A stretch of 59,903 nt of DNA from Candidatus Poribacteria bacterium (GTDB lineage Bacteria > Poribacteria > WGA-4E > WGA-3G), in assembly GCA_012270865.1 (NCBI GenBank), contig JAAXHL010000019.1, forward strand, positions 1 through 59,903. Reading direction: 5' to 3'. The position numbers were made by a program, and so were the translations under genes. The stretch's first letter is position 1. Every line of letters starts with the position of its first letter. The notes under the pieces are model-generated. The model searched no databases, was not told the DNA's origin, and was given only the letters and a program-made list of their open reading frames with translations. This document shows, in pieces, positions 34,322 through 43,755 of the stretch.

Positions 34322-36691
34322 ATGCGATTCACCTATTTTTTGCCCGGTTGGGCAGTTGTACTCGGTATCGGCGTTGTGATTGCCATAACGCTATTGGTCT
34401 ACCTACGGATAGCACACACTATGCATCCGAGGTACCGATTCTTGCTTATCGCAATGCGGATCTCTGCAGCGTCTATACTGCTTTGTTGTCTTTTAGCACC
34501 CGTCGTCATTGAAAAAAAAGACATCACACCACCGACGCACCTCTCTATTTTAGTGGACACATCGCGGAGCATGCAACTTACGGATTCACCCTCTGCTGAA
34601 ACACAGATGTCTCGACTGGATCAGGTAAACTCACTGCTTTTCAGTGCTGAAGGACAATTTCTACAAAACCTACGCGAGCGCTTTGAAGTCCATCTCTATC
34701 CGTTTGATACAGGTCTTCATCAGAACACAGCACTACCGGAAGATTTTGATAGCGAAAAATTACCACAATTTGAACCGAACGGGACACTTACCAATATTAG
34801 TGCCGCAATTCGAGATATTGCCTCAGCATGGAAGGGACAACAGATGGCTGGTATCCTGCTTATCACGGACGGCGGACACAACTCTGGACAGTTCTCTTTG
34901 GACGATATTACAGCGCTTGAAGTACCCATCTATACAGTCGGTGTCGGTGCTGTGGAACCACCCAAAGACATTCAAATCCAACACATTGACTATACACCGA
35001 TCGCCTATACAGACCACGAAAGCGTCATTCGTGTGACGGTTGTACAGACCGGATACACCGGTAAAACAACACAACTCTCTCTGCGTGAAGTCAAAGGCAA
35101 TACCGTTGTTGATACCGCGACTTTAACATTCGAGTCGCCGCAAAACAGCACTTCTGAGGGCACTACAACAAAACAGGAAATTGAATTAAAATTGACACCA
35201 CAGGTTGAAGGGAGTTTCCAATATACTGTTGAACTTCCAGTACTTGACGGTGAGTTGACGGATGAGAACAATCAGAAAACGTTTTCAGTGAAAGTTGTGA
35301 AGGCGAAACTCAATGTTTTTTATCTTGAAGGCAGACCGAGATGGGAGTACGCGTTCCTAAAACGCACACTGGCGCGCGACCCTGATATCGCGGCGACTTC
35401 TGCAATCTTACTACGCAATAACGCGAGACGATTTCCACCCACAGATAGTCTACTCAATCGTTTAGATGGATATTACCCGCAAACGACACCTGCCTCGGAA
35501 ACCACGCAGTTTCCCAAAACGCTTGCAGAACTCTCGAAATACGACGTTCTGATTATCGGGGACTTAGGCGAGGAACACCTCACGACAGCACAGCAACGCG
35601 CAATTGTTGATTTCGTTGAGGTCCAAGGGAAGCCTATCATCTTTCTTCCATCTCGTAGAATGCTTGCGAGGAACGGTGTCCGAAGGACAGCATTAGCCGA
35701 GCTTTTACCGATAGAGATTCCCGTAAATGGCTGCCGCAGACACGATACAGAATCCAGAGTCCAACTCACACCATCCGGTGAATTTCACCCGATACTGCAG
35801 CTGACAGACACAGCCGTCTTAGGGGTGAGCAGTGCCGCGATCTGGCGAAACCTGCCAGCCTTATCCCGAACCTTTAGCGGGTTCCGCCTGAGAGGTGGAG
35901 CAACGCTCCTCATGGAAACTGGAGAAGGGCGTCCGGTGCTGATGCTGCAGAGGGCAGGTTTAGGCAAAAGCCTACTCATTGCAGCGGAAGGACTCTGGAA
36001 TTGGAATTTTGGCGCGAACGCCTTTAAGGACACCCGTTATCACGACCTCTATTCACGCTTTTGGGCACAAACATTACGATGGATGGCAACGAACACAGAT
36101 GACGAAAAACTACACCTGACAACAGACGCAACGACCTACGCAATAGGCGACACTGTGACGGTTACTGCATCCCTATATTCCGAAGCCTACCGCACGACAC
36201 AGACGGATGCAACGGTTCAATTTGAAGTGGTACCACCTGACGGACCCTCGTTCCAACTCCAGATTAAAGGTGTGAGTGAAAGTGTAAACGGATCGCCTGC
36301 GCGACCTGATGCGATTGCTGATACAGGCAATCTCTACACCACCCAATTTTCACTCCTACAGAACGGAACTTACCGCATTCGGGCAACTGCGAAATCGGAT
36401 AATCAGACATTAGGTGAAGATCAACTCGATATTTTCGTCCATCCGCAACTCGCCGAATTAGAGGCACCGCAACTCAACGAAGACCTGTTGAAGAGCCTCG
36501 CATCCGAAACCGGCGGCACCTATGTCAGAATTGCGGACGCAGCATCGGTGCCAAAAAATATCGCTGATGTCCAAAACCCTGTATTTGTCGATGCAGAACG
36601 CGATCTCTGGACACATCCGTTAATCCTGATTACGGTCGTCGGATTGTTAGGCACAGAATGGTTTTTACGCAAACGGATCGGTTTAACTTAA
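34322..36691 (+). CDS. Membrane-anchored VWA-domain protein (BatA/glutamine-amidotransferase-like)
   Basis: The 789-residue protein has two N-terminal membrane helices (WAVVLGIGVVIAITLLVYL and ISAASILLCCLLAPVVI), a VWA domain with the MIDAS motif DTSRSM (~78-83) and ILLITDGGHNSG (~178-189), Ig-like beta regions, a class I amidotransferase-like flavodoxin fold (NVFYLEGRPRWEYAFLKRT, DVLIIGDLGEE, KPIIFLPSRRML), more beta domains and a C-terminal helix (LILITVVGLLGTEWFL). This arrangement is typical of proteins in MoxR/DUF58/BatA-type loci. It should sit in the inner membrane facing the periplasm. DUF4159 and DUF4175 genes follow after a 540-bp gap. No MoxR ATPase is in the window. Confidence 0.82.
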   Translation: MRFTYFLPGWAVVLGIGVVIAITLLVYLRIAHTMHPRYRFLLIAMRISAASILLCCLLAPVVIEKKDITPPTHLSILVDTSRSMQLTDSPSAETQMSRLDQVNSLLFSAEGQFLQNLRERFEVHLYPFDTGLHQNTALPEDFDSEKLPQFEPNGTLTNISAAIRDIASAWKGQQMAGILLITDGGHNSGQFSLDDITALEVPIYTVGVGAVEPPKDIQIQHIDYTPIAYTDHESVIRVTVVQTGYTGKTTQLSLREVKGNTVVDTATLTFESPQNSTSEGTTTKQEIELKLTPQVEGSFQYTVELPVLDGELTDENNQKTFSVKVVKAKLNVFYLEGRPRWEYAFLKRTLARDPDIAATSAILLRNNARRFPPTDSLLNRLDGYYPQTTPASETTQFPKTLAELSKYDVLIIGDLGEEHLTTAQQRAIVDFVEVQGKPIIFLPSRRMLARNGVRRTALAELLPIEIPVNGCRRHDTESRVQLTPSGEFHPILQLTDTAVLGVSSAAIWRNLPALSRTFSGFRLRGGATLLMETGEGRPVLMLQRAGLGKSLLIAAEGLWNWNFGANAFKDTRYHDLYSRFWAQTLRWMATNTDDEKLHLTTDATTYAIGDTVTVTASLYSEAYRTTQTDATVQFEVVPPDGPSFQLQIKGVSESVNGSPARPDAIADTGNLYTTQFSLLQNGTYRIRATAKSDNQTLGEDQLDIFVHPQLAELEAPQLNEDLLKSLASETGGTYVRIADAASVPKNIADVQNPVFVDAERDLWTHPLILITVVGLLGTEWFLRKRIGLT

Positions 36692-36766
36692 GAGGTTATA
36701 AGTTAGAAGTGGTTGGTGGTAAGTTAAGAGAGTTCAGGGACTCCCAACGGGTTCTTCTTATAACTT

Positions 36767-37024
36767 ACCATAAGTGTCAATTTAAGAAGAAAAACCGATC
36801 GGACCCAGGGCCGGTAGGTTCGGTTTCCAACCGAACCGGATTTTACAAAGAAAATTGGAATACTTCAGAACCCTCTTCAGTCCTGTAAGGTTTATTTGCT
36901 TGGGTATTTCTTCAGAATGTTTATAGAAAGGCGTTTGAAAGAAGTATTCAACCCTGTAAGGGTGGCATGTTTATATCTATAGTTGCCAAGACACTGGAAA
37001 AATCCCTAAATTGACACCTATGGT
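36767..37024. mobile_element. 258-bp element with 18-bp inverted ends, flanked by 17-bp direct repeats
   Basis: ACCATAAGTGTCAATTTA at 36767-36784 pairs with the right end at 37007-37024 (17 of 18). TTCTTCTTATAACTTAC lies at both sides (36752-36768, overlapping the left end by two bases, and 37025-37041). Inside is a hairpin with GGTTCGGTTT/AACCGAACC and two copies of CCTGTAAGG-type sequence. The rest of the 36692-37232 gap holds TATAACTTA repeats and a stretch with GTAGCG...CTGTTAGC hairpin character. Confidence 0.6.
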
Positions 37025-37232
37025 TTCTTCTTATAACTTACGAATTGTGCTAATTGTTTGATGGAGGTATCATTCACACGGCTTTTGTAGCGTCCGCTGT
37101 TAGCTTGCGCTCTAACGAGTCTGATCTAACAGATGATGCCACAAAGTCAACTATATAGCACATCTCTGAGGAACCTAAGTAAATTAACTGGTACAAGTCG
37201 TTATAACTTATAACTTATAAAGGACAGGTGCT

Positions 37233-37931
37233 ATGCGACGATCAAAAAAAATAAAATGGAAACCTGTTTTAATTTTTAGTTTTCTGTTCTGCACGATGGT
37301 CGGTCTGTCTGTTGGAATTGGGGTGCTGGCATCTCTAACGCCGATAACGATCGCTCAGGTCCACTATAGCGGCGGTGGCGATTGGTACGGAGACGCAACC
37401 GTTATCAAGAACTGGCTCCGACTCCTGCGGATACGGACAGATATCGAAACTGCTGAGGATCGGGTCATCATTAAACTAACAGATCACACGCTTTACCAGT
37501 ACCCGATGCTCTACCTTGTCGGACACGGAAATATCCGATTCACCGCAAGCGAGATAGAAGCCTTGCGAGACTATCTCATGAATGGTGGATTTCTGTTCGC
37601 GAACGATGACTACGGACTCGACGAGAGTTTTAGACGCGAAATGCGGAGAGTGTTCCCAGAACAAGAACTTCAACCGATACCGAATACACATCTGATTTAC
37701 AACTGTTTTTACGAGTTAAAAGGTTTACCGAAGGTTCACGAACACGATGGCGAACCGGCGCAAGGATTTGGCATCTTCCACGATGGACGCATGGTCGTAT
37801 ATTACGCCTATAGTGCCGACATCGGCGACGGACTTGAGGATGCCGATGTACACCCAGAGGATACACCACAGGTACGCGAACTCGCTGCGAAGATGGCAGT
37901 TAACATCGCAGTGTATGCGCTGACACACTAA
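37233..37931 (+). CDS. DUF4159 domain protein
   Basis: The 232-residue protein begins with a signal anchor (LIFSFLFCTMVGLSVGIGVLA) and continues as a complete DUF4159: AQVHYSGGGDWYGDATVIKN, LYLVGHGNIRFTASEIEAL, MNGGFLFANDDYG, ELQPIPNTHLIYNCFYEL and a C-terminal AAKMAVNIAVYAL. The fold resembles class I amidotransferases without the catalytic Cys. It is probably exported and tethered. Genes of this family repeatedly sit beside VWA/BatA and DUF4175 genes, as here, which suggests a shared envelope complex of unknown function. AAAGGACAGG is the ribosome site. Confidence 0.88.
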   Translation: MRRSKKIKWKPVLIFSFLFCTMVGLSVGIGVLASLTPITIAQVHYSGGGDWYGDATVIKNWLRLLRIRTDIETAEDRVIIKLTDHTLYQYPMLYLVGHGNIRFTASEIEALRDYLMNGGFLFANDDYGLDESFRREMRRVFPEQELQPIPNTHLIYNCFYELKGLPKVHEHDGEPAQGFGIFHDGRMVVYYAYSADIGDGLEDADVHPEDTPQVRELAAKMAVNIAVYALTH

Positions 37932-37935
37932 GCAA

Positions 37936-38040
37936 CCCCATTTGCAGGCGGGGTTTGTAACCCCGCCGACAGTAATCATTATGTAAGTTTACCCCATTTG
38001 CAGGCGGGGTTTGTAACCCCGCCGACAGTAATCATTATGT
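37936..38040. repeat. Two 49-bp direct repeats with gamma-type hairpin
   Basis: Identical 49-bp units at 37936-37984 and 37992-38040, seven bases apart, each hold GGCGGGGTT-TGT-AACCCCGCC. The same hairpin is the cargo of elements C and H and recurs at 59.7 kb. Confidence 0.9.
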
Positions 38041-38083
38041 GGACACCAAGAATAAATGCGTAAATTCCAAAAGGAAAAATAAA

Positions 38084-41000
38084 ATGGATACACGAAATGT
38101 TAATCAGGCTCATGAAAACGTTATCGCTCGGTTGCACGCAATTCGGCGGCAGTGGTGGTGGCTCACTTTATCCGAAGGCTTGCTGAAGTGTATCGGCATT
38201 TTAGCACTCCTCACAGTCTCGATGCTGATTGTGTTTACCGTGAGTTTCCAAGTCTCACAGTCCATTTTGTTATTTTGGGTACGTATCGCAGCACTCCTTT
38301 TAGCCATCGGTATTGTCGCCTATACACTGATTCGGGTGCTTATCTTGCCACTTTCTCGGAGGAACTCTGATGCAGCGGTTGCGTCGCGGCTTGAATCAAC
38401 ACAGACGGAGAACGGACTCGCATCCGAAAACCGGATCCTCAGTACTGTCCAACTCTGGAAGAACCTAAAAAATAACCGACTCGGTTATGCACCGGAATTC
38501 ATTGAACACCTGATCCTTCAGACCGATCAGGACATGAAAAACGTTCAACATAGACAAGTCTTTCAAAACGAGTTTCGGAAGATCAAGCGGAACGCGGGTA
38601 TCGCTGTCGCAGGTATCGGACTTCTCCTTATCACGAATTTCCTCTTACCCAACGCCTTCAACGGTTTCGCATACACCTTTCAGACCTTGCCAAAGACGCT
38701 ACCGAATAGTCCGGGAGGTTTAAATGACGCTATCCATATCACAGACATCGCACCCGGCAATACACAAATTGAGCGCGGCAGTGATGTTAACGTCACCGCA
38801 CAGGTCAGTGGACACATCGGCGCGCCTGTTACGTTACACTACCGGGTCGGCGACGGAGATGAGGACGCGTCAGCAGTTGAATGGCAGGCGTTGACAATGC
38901 AATCCATAAACGGTTCGGAGGTCCCGGCGTATCGTGGAACGCTTGAAAATGTGAACCGTCCGCTCGAATATTATATCGACGTGAAAGGTGTGACATCAGC
39001 ACAGTATCAGGTAAGAATCAGCGATGAACCCGTTGTCACGAAATTCCAGTATCGGCTCAGTTTCCCGGCTTACACGCAACTACAACCGCAGACGCTGCCA
39101 ACGAACACCGGTAATATCCAGACCCTCTTCGGAACAGAACTCACTTTTACAGGGCAAAGTAACAAACCGCTTACCGAGGCACACCTTGCGCTTGAAGAAT
39201 CCGGTGATGTACCGTTAGAAGTTACCAGTGACCAGTTACCAGTTACCAGTAAGGTGAACCCAACGCCTCTTAACTGGCCACTATCTGGTGTCCTTATCGC
39301 TCAGCAGACTGAAGGCTACCGTATCCGTATTACGGATGCTGAAGGCTTTACAAATCGTGATCCGATTAATTACACCTTGACAGTCTACAAAGACACGCCT
39401 CCTGAAGTCAATATCGTTTCACCCGCGCGCGACACCGTTTTGGATAACGCTATGTTGATAGAATTAGAGGCAGAGGCTTCAGACGACTACGGTATACAAG
39501 AACTTCAACTCGTGTATCGCGTTGAAATTGAGGATGCTCAGGACATGACTGTTCCATTAAAACGTTGGGATATCCAAAATGCATCCGCCCGTAGATCCGT
39601 CTCCGTAGCCTATACGTGGGATGTGGACCCGATCGGTATTTTTCCGGGCGAAACACTCGCTTATTACGTTCAGGCTTTGGATAACGACAATGTTTCGGGA
39701 CCAAATATCGGTAAATCGCCGACCTATACGCTCCGTTTCCCGTCGCTCTCCGAATTATACGATTCAGTCGCGGCGGAACAGGAGACAGAACAGCGCGGAC
39801 TTGAAGAACTTGTCGATGAACAAGCGGACGCAACGGGGATGATTGATACGCTCCTCGGTAAAGTCAGAAAACGTCAGGAACTTACTTTCACCGATGAAAA
39901 CTTGATGCAACAGGTACTTGAAAACCAGAAACAGATTGAACAGGCGGCAAAGCAGTTGGTCGATGATATGAAGCAGACTGCGAAAGAGATGGAACAGAAC
40001 CAACTTTTTGATACGGAGACGATAGAAAAATATCAGGAACTGCAAAATTTAATGGAGAAAGCACTCTCCGAGGAACACAAAGAGATTTTAAGGAAACTAT
40101 CCGAAGCGTTATCAAAACAGCAGATGCAAAATCAGGAACAGGCGATGTCAGAAGCGAATCTCAGCCAAGAGCAGTTTTTACAGCAGCTGGAACGCGCGAA
40201 GTCGCTCTATGAACAGATTCTTCTTCAGCAGGAATTAGAGGCAGCCGCTAAACAAGCGGAGGCACTCGCCGAACAACAGAAGGAATTGATGGATACGTTG
40301 GAATCCTCACCGGATTCCGCACCTCTAAACGAACTTGCCGAAAAAGAGGATCGCATCGGAGACGAATCTGGAAAACTCAGCGAAAAATTAGAGCAGCTCG
40401 GCACTGAGATGGCTGAACTCGCCGAGAATAAGGAGAACGCACCCCCACAGATAGGACGCATCGCAGACGAAATCAAGCGTCTCAATCAGTTTACGCAAGA
40501 ACATAAGCTCCCTGAAACGCTTCAAGAGACAAGTGAAAATCTCCGAAGCGGACAGGACAGCGAGGCACTCGAATCAGGACGTGAAGCAGAACAGACGCTG
40601 ACGGAACTCGCGCAAGGTCTGGATAACGCTATGGCATTTATGGAAGGCGCAAACGCAAACGAAACCTTGACTGTTATGCGTGAGGCAGTTGAAAGTGCAC
40701 TACACCTATCTCATCTCCACGAGGAATCCCTTTCCGAAACAAGCAGGCTTCGCGTTGCCACGCAGACAGACGCTTATAATACGAGTGAGGTGTTGCAATT
40801 GCAGAAACTTGCAGGCGATGAGATTAGCACAGCGGAAGGGGTCTCGCGACTTTCAAGCAAACTTTGGGAATTAGGAAACCGACAGATTGAGGTGCCGCCT
40901 GAGGTCGTATGGCATCTCAATGCATCAAACGACGCGCTCTCTCGTGCTGCACGCGCCTTAGAAGATAGGCAACCGACACTCGCAATGCCGATCCAGAAGT

Positions 41001-41638
41001 CCGCACTCGCTGACCTCAATCAGGCAATCTTTGAACTCCTCGATGCAATGGCACAGATGAATCAACAAATGGGTGCCAGCGGTATGGAGAACATGATGGA
41101 GCAGCTCCAGCAACTTGCCGACAGTCAAGAACAGTTGAACCAGATGGCACAGAACCTGAGCCAACAGATGCGAGAACAGGGACAGACACCAGGGTTTGAA
41201 CAGATGATGCGTCAACTCGCTGCACAACAGCAACTCATCAGGGAAGCGACCGAACGGCTCGCTGAACGCGCAGAACAGATGGCACAGATGCTCGGAAGCC
41301 TCGAAGAAGTCGCTGAAGATATGAACGAAGTTGAACGCTCACTCCAGCAAGGTGAACTTGACGAACAGGTACTTAATAGGCAGGATCAGATCCTAACACG
41401 GATGCTTGATAGTCTAAAATCGCTACAGAAACGGGATGTCGGTAAACAACGGAAAGGTGAGGTGGCGAAAAGACCTGAAACGTCTATCCAAGAGGTGCCA
41501 CCGTTGCACCCTGAACTCCTCGAAATCGTTCAGAAATTGGAAACCACACCGAATGCAAAAGAACTTGAGGACATCCCGTTCCAGTATCGTGAGCAGCTGC
41601 GACGCTATTTTAAAGCACTCTCGCAGAAAACCCAGTAA
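38084..41638 (+). CDS. DUF4175-type membrane protein with long Gln/Glu-rich coiled coil
   Basis: The 1184-residue protein starts at the ATG at 38084 with AAGGA upstream. It has two or three N-terminal membrane helices (LLKCIGILALLTVSMLIVF, ILLFWVRIAALLLAIGIVAY, and one near residue 180), Ig-like beta domains (~210-560), then ~560 residues of Gln/Glu/Leu-rich coiled coil. The layout fits DUF4175-like proteins of planctomycete and Bacteroidetes type. Residues around 380-396 (LEVTSDQLPVTSKVNPT) are coded by the seven-base GTTACCAGT repeat found between genes, so a repeat has been taken into the reading frame without breaking it. It follows DUF4159, with a repeat pair between, and precedes a PorV/PorQ gene by 39 bases. 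Confidence 0.82.
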   Translation: MDTRNVNQAHENVIARLHAIRRQWWWLTLSEGLLKCIGILALLTVSMLIVFTVSFQVSQSILLFWVRIAALLLAIGIVAYTLIRVLILPLSRRNSDAAVASRLESTQTENGLASENRILSTVQLWKNLKNNRLGYAPEFIEHLILQTDQDMKNVQHRQVFQNEFRKIKRNAGIAVAGIGLLLITNFLLPNAFNGFAYTFQTLPKTLPNSPGGLNDAIHITDIAPGNTQIERGSDVNVTAQVSGHIGAPVTLHYRVGDGDEDASAVEWQALTMQSINGSEVPAYRGTLENVNRPLEYYIDVKGVTSAQYQVRISDEPVVTKFQYRLSFPAYTQLQPQTLPTNTGNIQTLFGTELTFTGQSNKPLTEAHLALEESGDVPLEVTSDQLPVTSKVNPTPLNWPLSGVLIAQQTEGYRIRITDAEGFTNRDPINYTLTVYKDTPPEVNIVSPARDTVLDNAMLIELEAEASDDYGIQELQLVYRVEIEDAQDMTVPLKRWDIQNASARRSVSVAYTWDVDPIGIFPGETLAYYVQALDNDNVSGPNIGKSPTYTLRFPSLSELYDSVAAEQETEQRGLEELVDEQADATGMIDTLLGKVRKRQELTFTDENLMQQVLENQKQIEQAAKQLVDDMKQTAKEMEQNQLFDTETIEKYQELQNLMEKALSEEHKEILRKLSEALSKQQMQNQEQAMSEANLSQEQFLQQLERAKSLYEQILLQQELEAAAKQAEALAEQQKELMDTLESSPDSAPLNELAEKEDRIGDESGKLSEKLEQLGTEMAELAENKENAPPQIGRIADEIKRLNQFTQEHKLPETLQETSENLRSGQDSEALESGREAEQTLTELAQGLDNAMAFMEGANANETLTVMREAVESALHLSHLHEESLSETSRLRVATQTDAYNTSEVLQLQKLAGDEISTAEGVSRLSSKLWELGNRQIEVPPEVVWHLNASNDALSRAARALEDRQPTLAMPIQKSALADLNQAIFELLDAMAQMNQQMGASGMENMMEQLQQLADSQEQLNQMAQNLSQQMREQGQTPGFEQMMRQLAAQQQLIREATERLAERAEQMAQMLGSLEEVAEDMNEVERSLQQGELDEQVLNRQDQILTRMLDSLKSLQKRDVGKQRKGEVAKRPETSIQEVPPLHPELLEIVQKLETTPNAKELEDIPFQYREQLRRYFKALSQKTQ

Positions 41639-41677
41639 TACCATTTCTAACTTACGTTGCGCGTTTGGAGATATTTT

Positions 41678-42610
41678 ATGAACCAATTTTTCGCATACAT
41701 CTCATTTGTAGTTTTCATTTCTGCATGCCTTCCCGTCGCAGCAGATAACACGGATATCCATGAGAACGCAGGCACCCGCGCCATGACCTTCCTCAAAATC
41801 GGAGTCGGGGCAGAGGCTATCGGAATGGGGGAATCGCAAGTCGCAGCGACCGACGATCTGTATGCTTCTTATTGGAACCCGGCAGGTCTCGCAAAACTCC
41901 AGAAGCCGCAACTCGCACTCATGCACAACGAATGGTTCGCTGGCATCAATCACGAATTTGTTGGAGTCGCACTCCCAATCGGAAATATCGGCACCATCGG
42001 TCTGAGTTCAAGTTTCTTATCTTTCGGGGATTTGCAGGGACGTGATAGTGAAGGGAACGAGACAACGATTTTCCGTCCTTACGATCTCGCCGTGATCCTC
42101 TCTTACGCACGCAACTTTAGCAGTGCTATTGCCTTCGGTGCGAACGCAAAATTCTTACGAGAACAGATCGCCGACGAAACCGGAACCGGTATCGCCTTTG
42201 ATCTCGGTGCGTTATACACCTTTTCTGAGATACCGCTCTCACTCGGTTTCAACGCTCAGCATCTCGGTCCGCGCGTGACCTTTATTGAGGAGGCGTTCGG
42301 TTTACCTGTCACCTTCAGGATTGGCGCAGCCTACAGGCTCTGGGATAACGCACTCACCCTAACAAGCGACATCATCCGACCCTCCGACAACGACATCGCT
42401 CTCGCTGTCGGAGCAGGCTACACCATCGCGAATATCTTGCAACTCCGTACCGGCTATAACTACCAGATCGGGGGCAACGATTTAGGCGCGATTTCTGGAC
42501 TCACAGGCGGTTTCGGACTCACACTTCGGCAGTTCCAAGTCGATTACGCACTCGTCCCGTTCGGCGTTCTCGGATTGACACATCGTTTCTCCTTAGTCGC
42601 CAATTTTTAA
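41678..42610 (+). CDS. PorV/PorQ family outer-membrane beta-barrel protein
   Basis: The 310-residue protein (ATG 41678, GGAG upstream; an earlier TTG was rejected) has a signal peptide (MNQFFAYISFVVFISACLPVAA) and the family signature AMTFLKIGVGAEAIGMGESQ with ASYWNPAGLAKLQKP. The remainder is alternating-hydrophobicity barrel strands ending LTHRFSLVANF, with the terminal Phe common in outer-membrane proteins. It is a second member of the family at 23.3 kb, here downstream of the DUF4175 gene in the same direction, implying that the cluster spans inner and outer membranes. Transport or secretion-helper roles are known for the family; which applies is open. Confidence 0.85.
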   Translation: MNQFFAYISFVVFISACLPVAADNTDIHENAGTRAMTFLKIGVGAEAIGMGESQVAATDDLYASYWNPAGLAKLQKPQLALMHNEWFAGINHEFVGVALPIGNIGTIGLSSSFLSFGDLQGRDSEGNETTIFRPYDLAVILSYARNFSSAIAFGANAKFLREQIADETGTGIAFDLGALYTFSEIPLSLGFNAQHLGPRVTFIEEAFGLPVTFRIGAAYRLWDNALTLTSDIIRPSDNDIALAVGAGYTIANILQLRTGYNYQIGGNDLGAISGLTGGFGLTLRQFQVDYALVPFGVLGLTHRFSLVANF

Positions 42611-42830
42611 CGGACACCCTCTTCTGTAGGAGCGAGCTGTGCTCGCGATCCTTAAGGACAACCCTCTTCTGTAGGAGCGAGCTGTGCTCGCGATTTCTAT
42701 AGGATTGATTTTACTGTAGGAGCGAGTTGTGCTCGCGATCCTTAAGGACAGCCCTCTTCTGTAGGAGCGAGTTGTGCTCGCGATCCTTAACGACAACCCT
42801 CTTCTGTAGGAGCGAGCTGTGCTCGCGATC
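42611..42830. repeat. Five-copy REP-like hairpin array
   Basis: CTGTAGGAGCGAGCTGTGCT and its continuation CGCGATC recur five times, each forming GCGAGC-TGT-GCTCGC (or a TTGT variant) and mostly separated by CTTAAGGACA-type linkers. The array exactly fills the space between two convergent stop codons. Confidence 0.9.
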
Positions 42831-43526
42831 TTATGATGACGACGCAGCCTTAATAAACGCCTCAAACAACTTACGTCTGTGTTCGAGAAATTCGGGAGTC
42901 TCCAGCATCCGTTCCGGGTGGTATTGCACGCCAATCACAAACCGTTTCGACGGGTTTTCCATCGCCTCAACGATACCGTCTTCCCTGCAACGTGCCGTCA
43001 TAACAAATCCGTCACCTATATCGTTCACCGCTTGGTGATGCGAAGAGTTGACTTCATCTCTCTTTTTCCCGACAATCTCGATTAACCGACTCTCTTTTAT
43101 CTCAATTTCATGCCGAGAATCCTCATTGTCTATCTGTGCATGTATAAGGGCATCTTGTCGGTATTCATCGTGAATATCTTGGTACAGACTACCACCCATT
43201 GCGACGCTCATCACCTGAATCCCACGGCAGATACCGAAAACCGGAAGGTCGTCCTCTATTGCCTTTTGACAGAGCGGTATCTCCAGTTCATCGCGATCTT
43301 CACTAACGTATTTAAGGCTTGGATGGTACGGTTCACCGAAATTATCAGGATGGATGTCGCCACCACCCGTCAGCAAAAGTCCGTCGATACCATCAAAAGC
43401 GTCTTCCGATATCCCCGGATACAGCGTGCGAGGTATGCCACCAAATTCTTCAACGGCACGAATATAGTTGTTAGAAGGATTGTCTCTAATATTGTCCCTA
43501 AATGTGATTCCAATAATAGGTTTCAT
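42831..43526 (-). CDS. Gamma-glutamyl-gamma-aminobutyrate hydrolase family protein (class I GATase)
   Basis: The 231-residue protein is a free-standing class I glutamine amidotransferase fold of the peptidase C26/PuuD type. Catalytic Cys100 is in FGICRGIQVM, His203 and Glu205 in QYHPE, and the oxyanion segment is LLLTGGGDIHP. The family hydrolyses gamma-glutamyl bonds, for example gamma-Glu-GABA in putrescine use. AAGGAGA precedes the ATG. It stands alone, convergent with the PorV/PorQ gene. The actual substrate is not fixed by these motifs. Confidence 0.9.
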   Translation of the reverse strand: MKPIIGITFRDNIRDNPSNNYIRAVEEFGGIPRTLYPGISEDAFDGIDGLLLTGGGDIHPDNFGEPYHPSLKYVSEDRDELEIPLCQKAIEDDLPVFGICRGIQVMSVAMGGSLYQDIHDEYRQDALIHAQIDNEDSRHEIEIKESRLIEIVGKKRDEVNSSHHQAVNDIGDGFVMTARCREDGIVEAMENPSKRFVIGVQYHPERMLETPEFLEHRRKLFEAFIKAASSS

Positions 43527-43636
43527 CTATAACCGTCTCCTTTTATTTTTCTTAAATTATACCCTATTTTCACGGCAAATAACAACCTCCTCTAACAAAA
43601 AATCGGTTCGTAGTTGCGCAATTTAGCAAACACCTC

Positions 43637-43709
43637 TTAACTGAAAACTGATTACTGACAACTGAAAACTGTTAACCGAAAGGTTTTCGCAGAAAACCGT
43701 ACTGATAAC
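43637..43709. repeat. Seven-base-period array with GNA-loop hairpin, copy 1
   Basis: ACTGAAAACTG-type repeats are followed by GGTTTTC-GCA-GAAAACC (43682-43698) and then CGTACTGATAAC. Sister copies at 49.0 and 52.9 kb have the same flanks but different, still fully paired, stems. Confidence 0.75.
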
Positions 43710-43711
43710 AT

Positions 43712-43740
43712 TTGCATTACAACAAGATACGTGGTATAAT
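43712..43740 (+). promoter_or_regulatory. Promoter of the DUF6807-miaB-map-ccmCD operon
   Basis: TTGCAT (43712-43717), a 17-base spacer and TATAAT (43735-43740) preceded by TGG (extended -10). The first ATG is only 16 bases after the -10, so the transcript should have a leader of under about ten bases and no ribosome site. Confidence 0.65.
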
Positions 43741-43755
43741 TAGCATATAACGATT

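Noticed and set aside
42611..42830. The five regularly placed units looked at first like a short CRISPR array.
   Set aside because: Units are palindromic, linkers are repeated rather than unique, spacing varies, and no cas genes are nearby.
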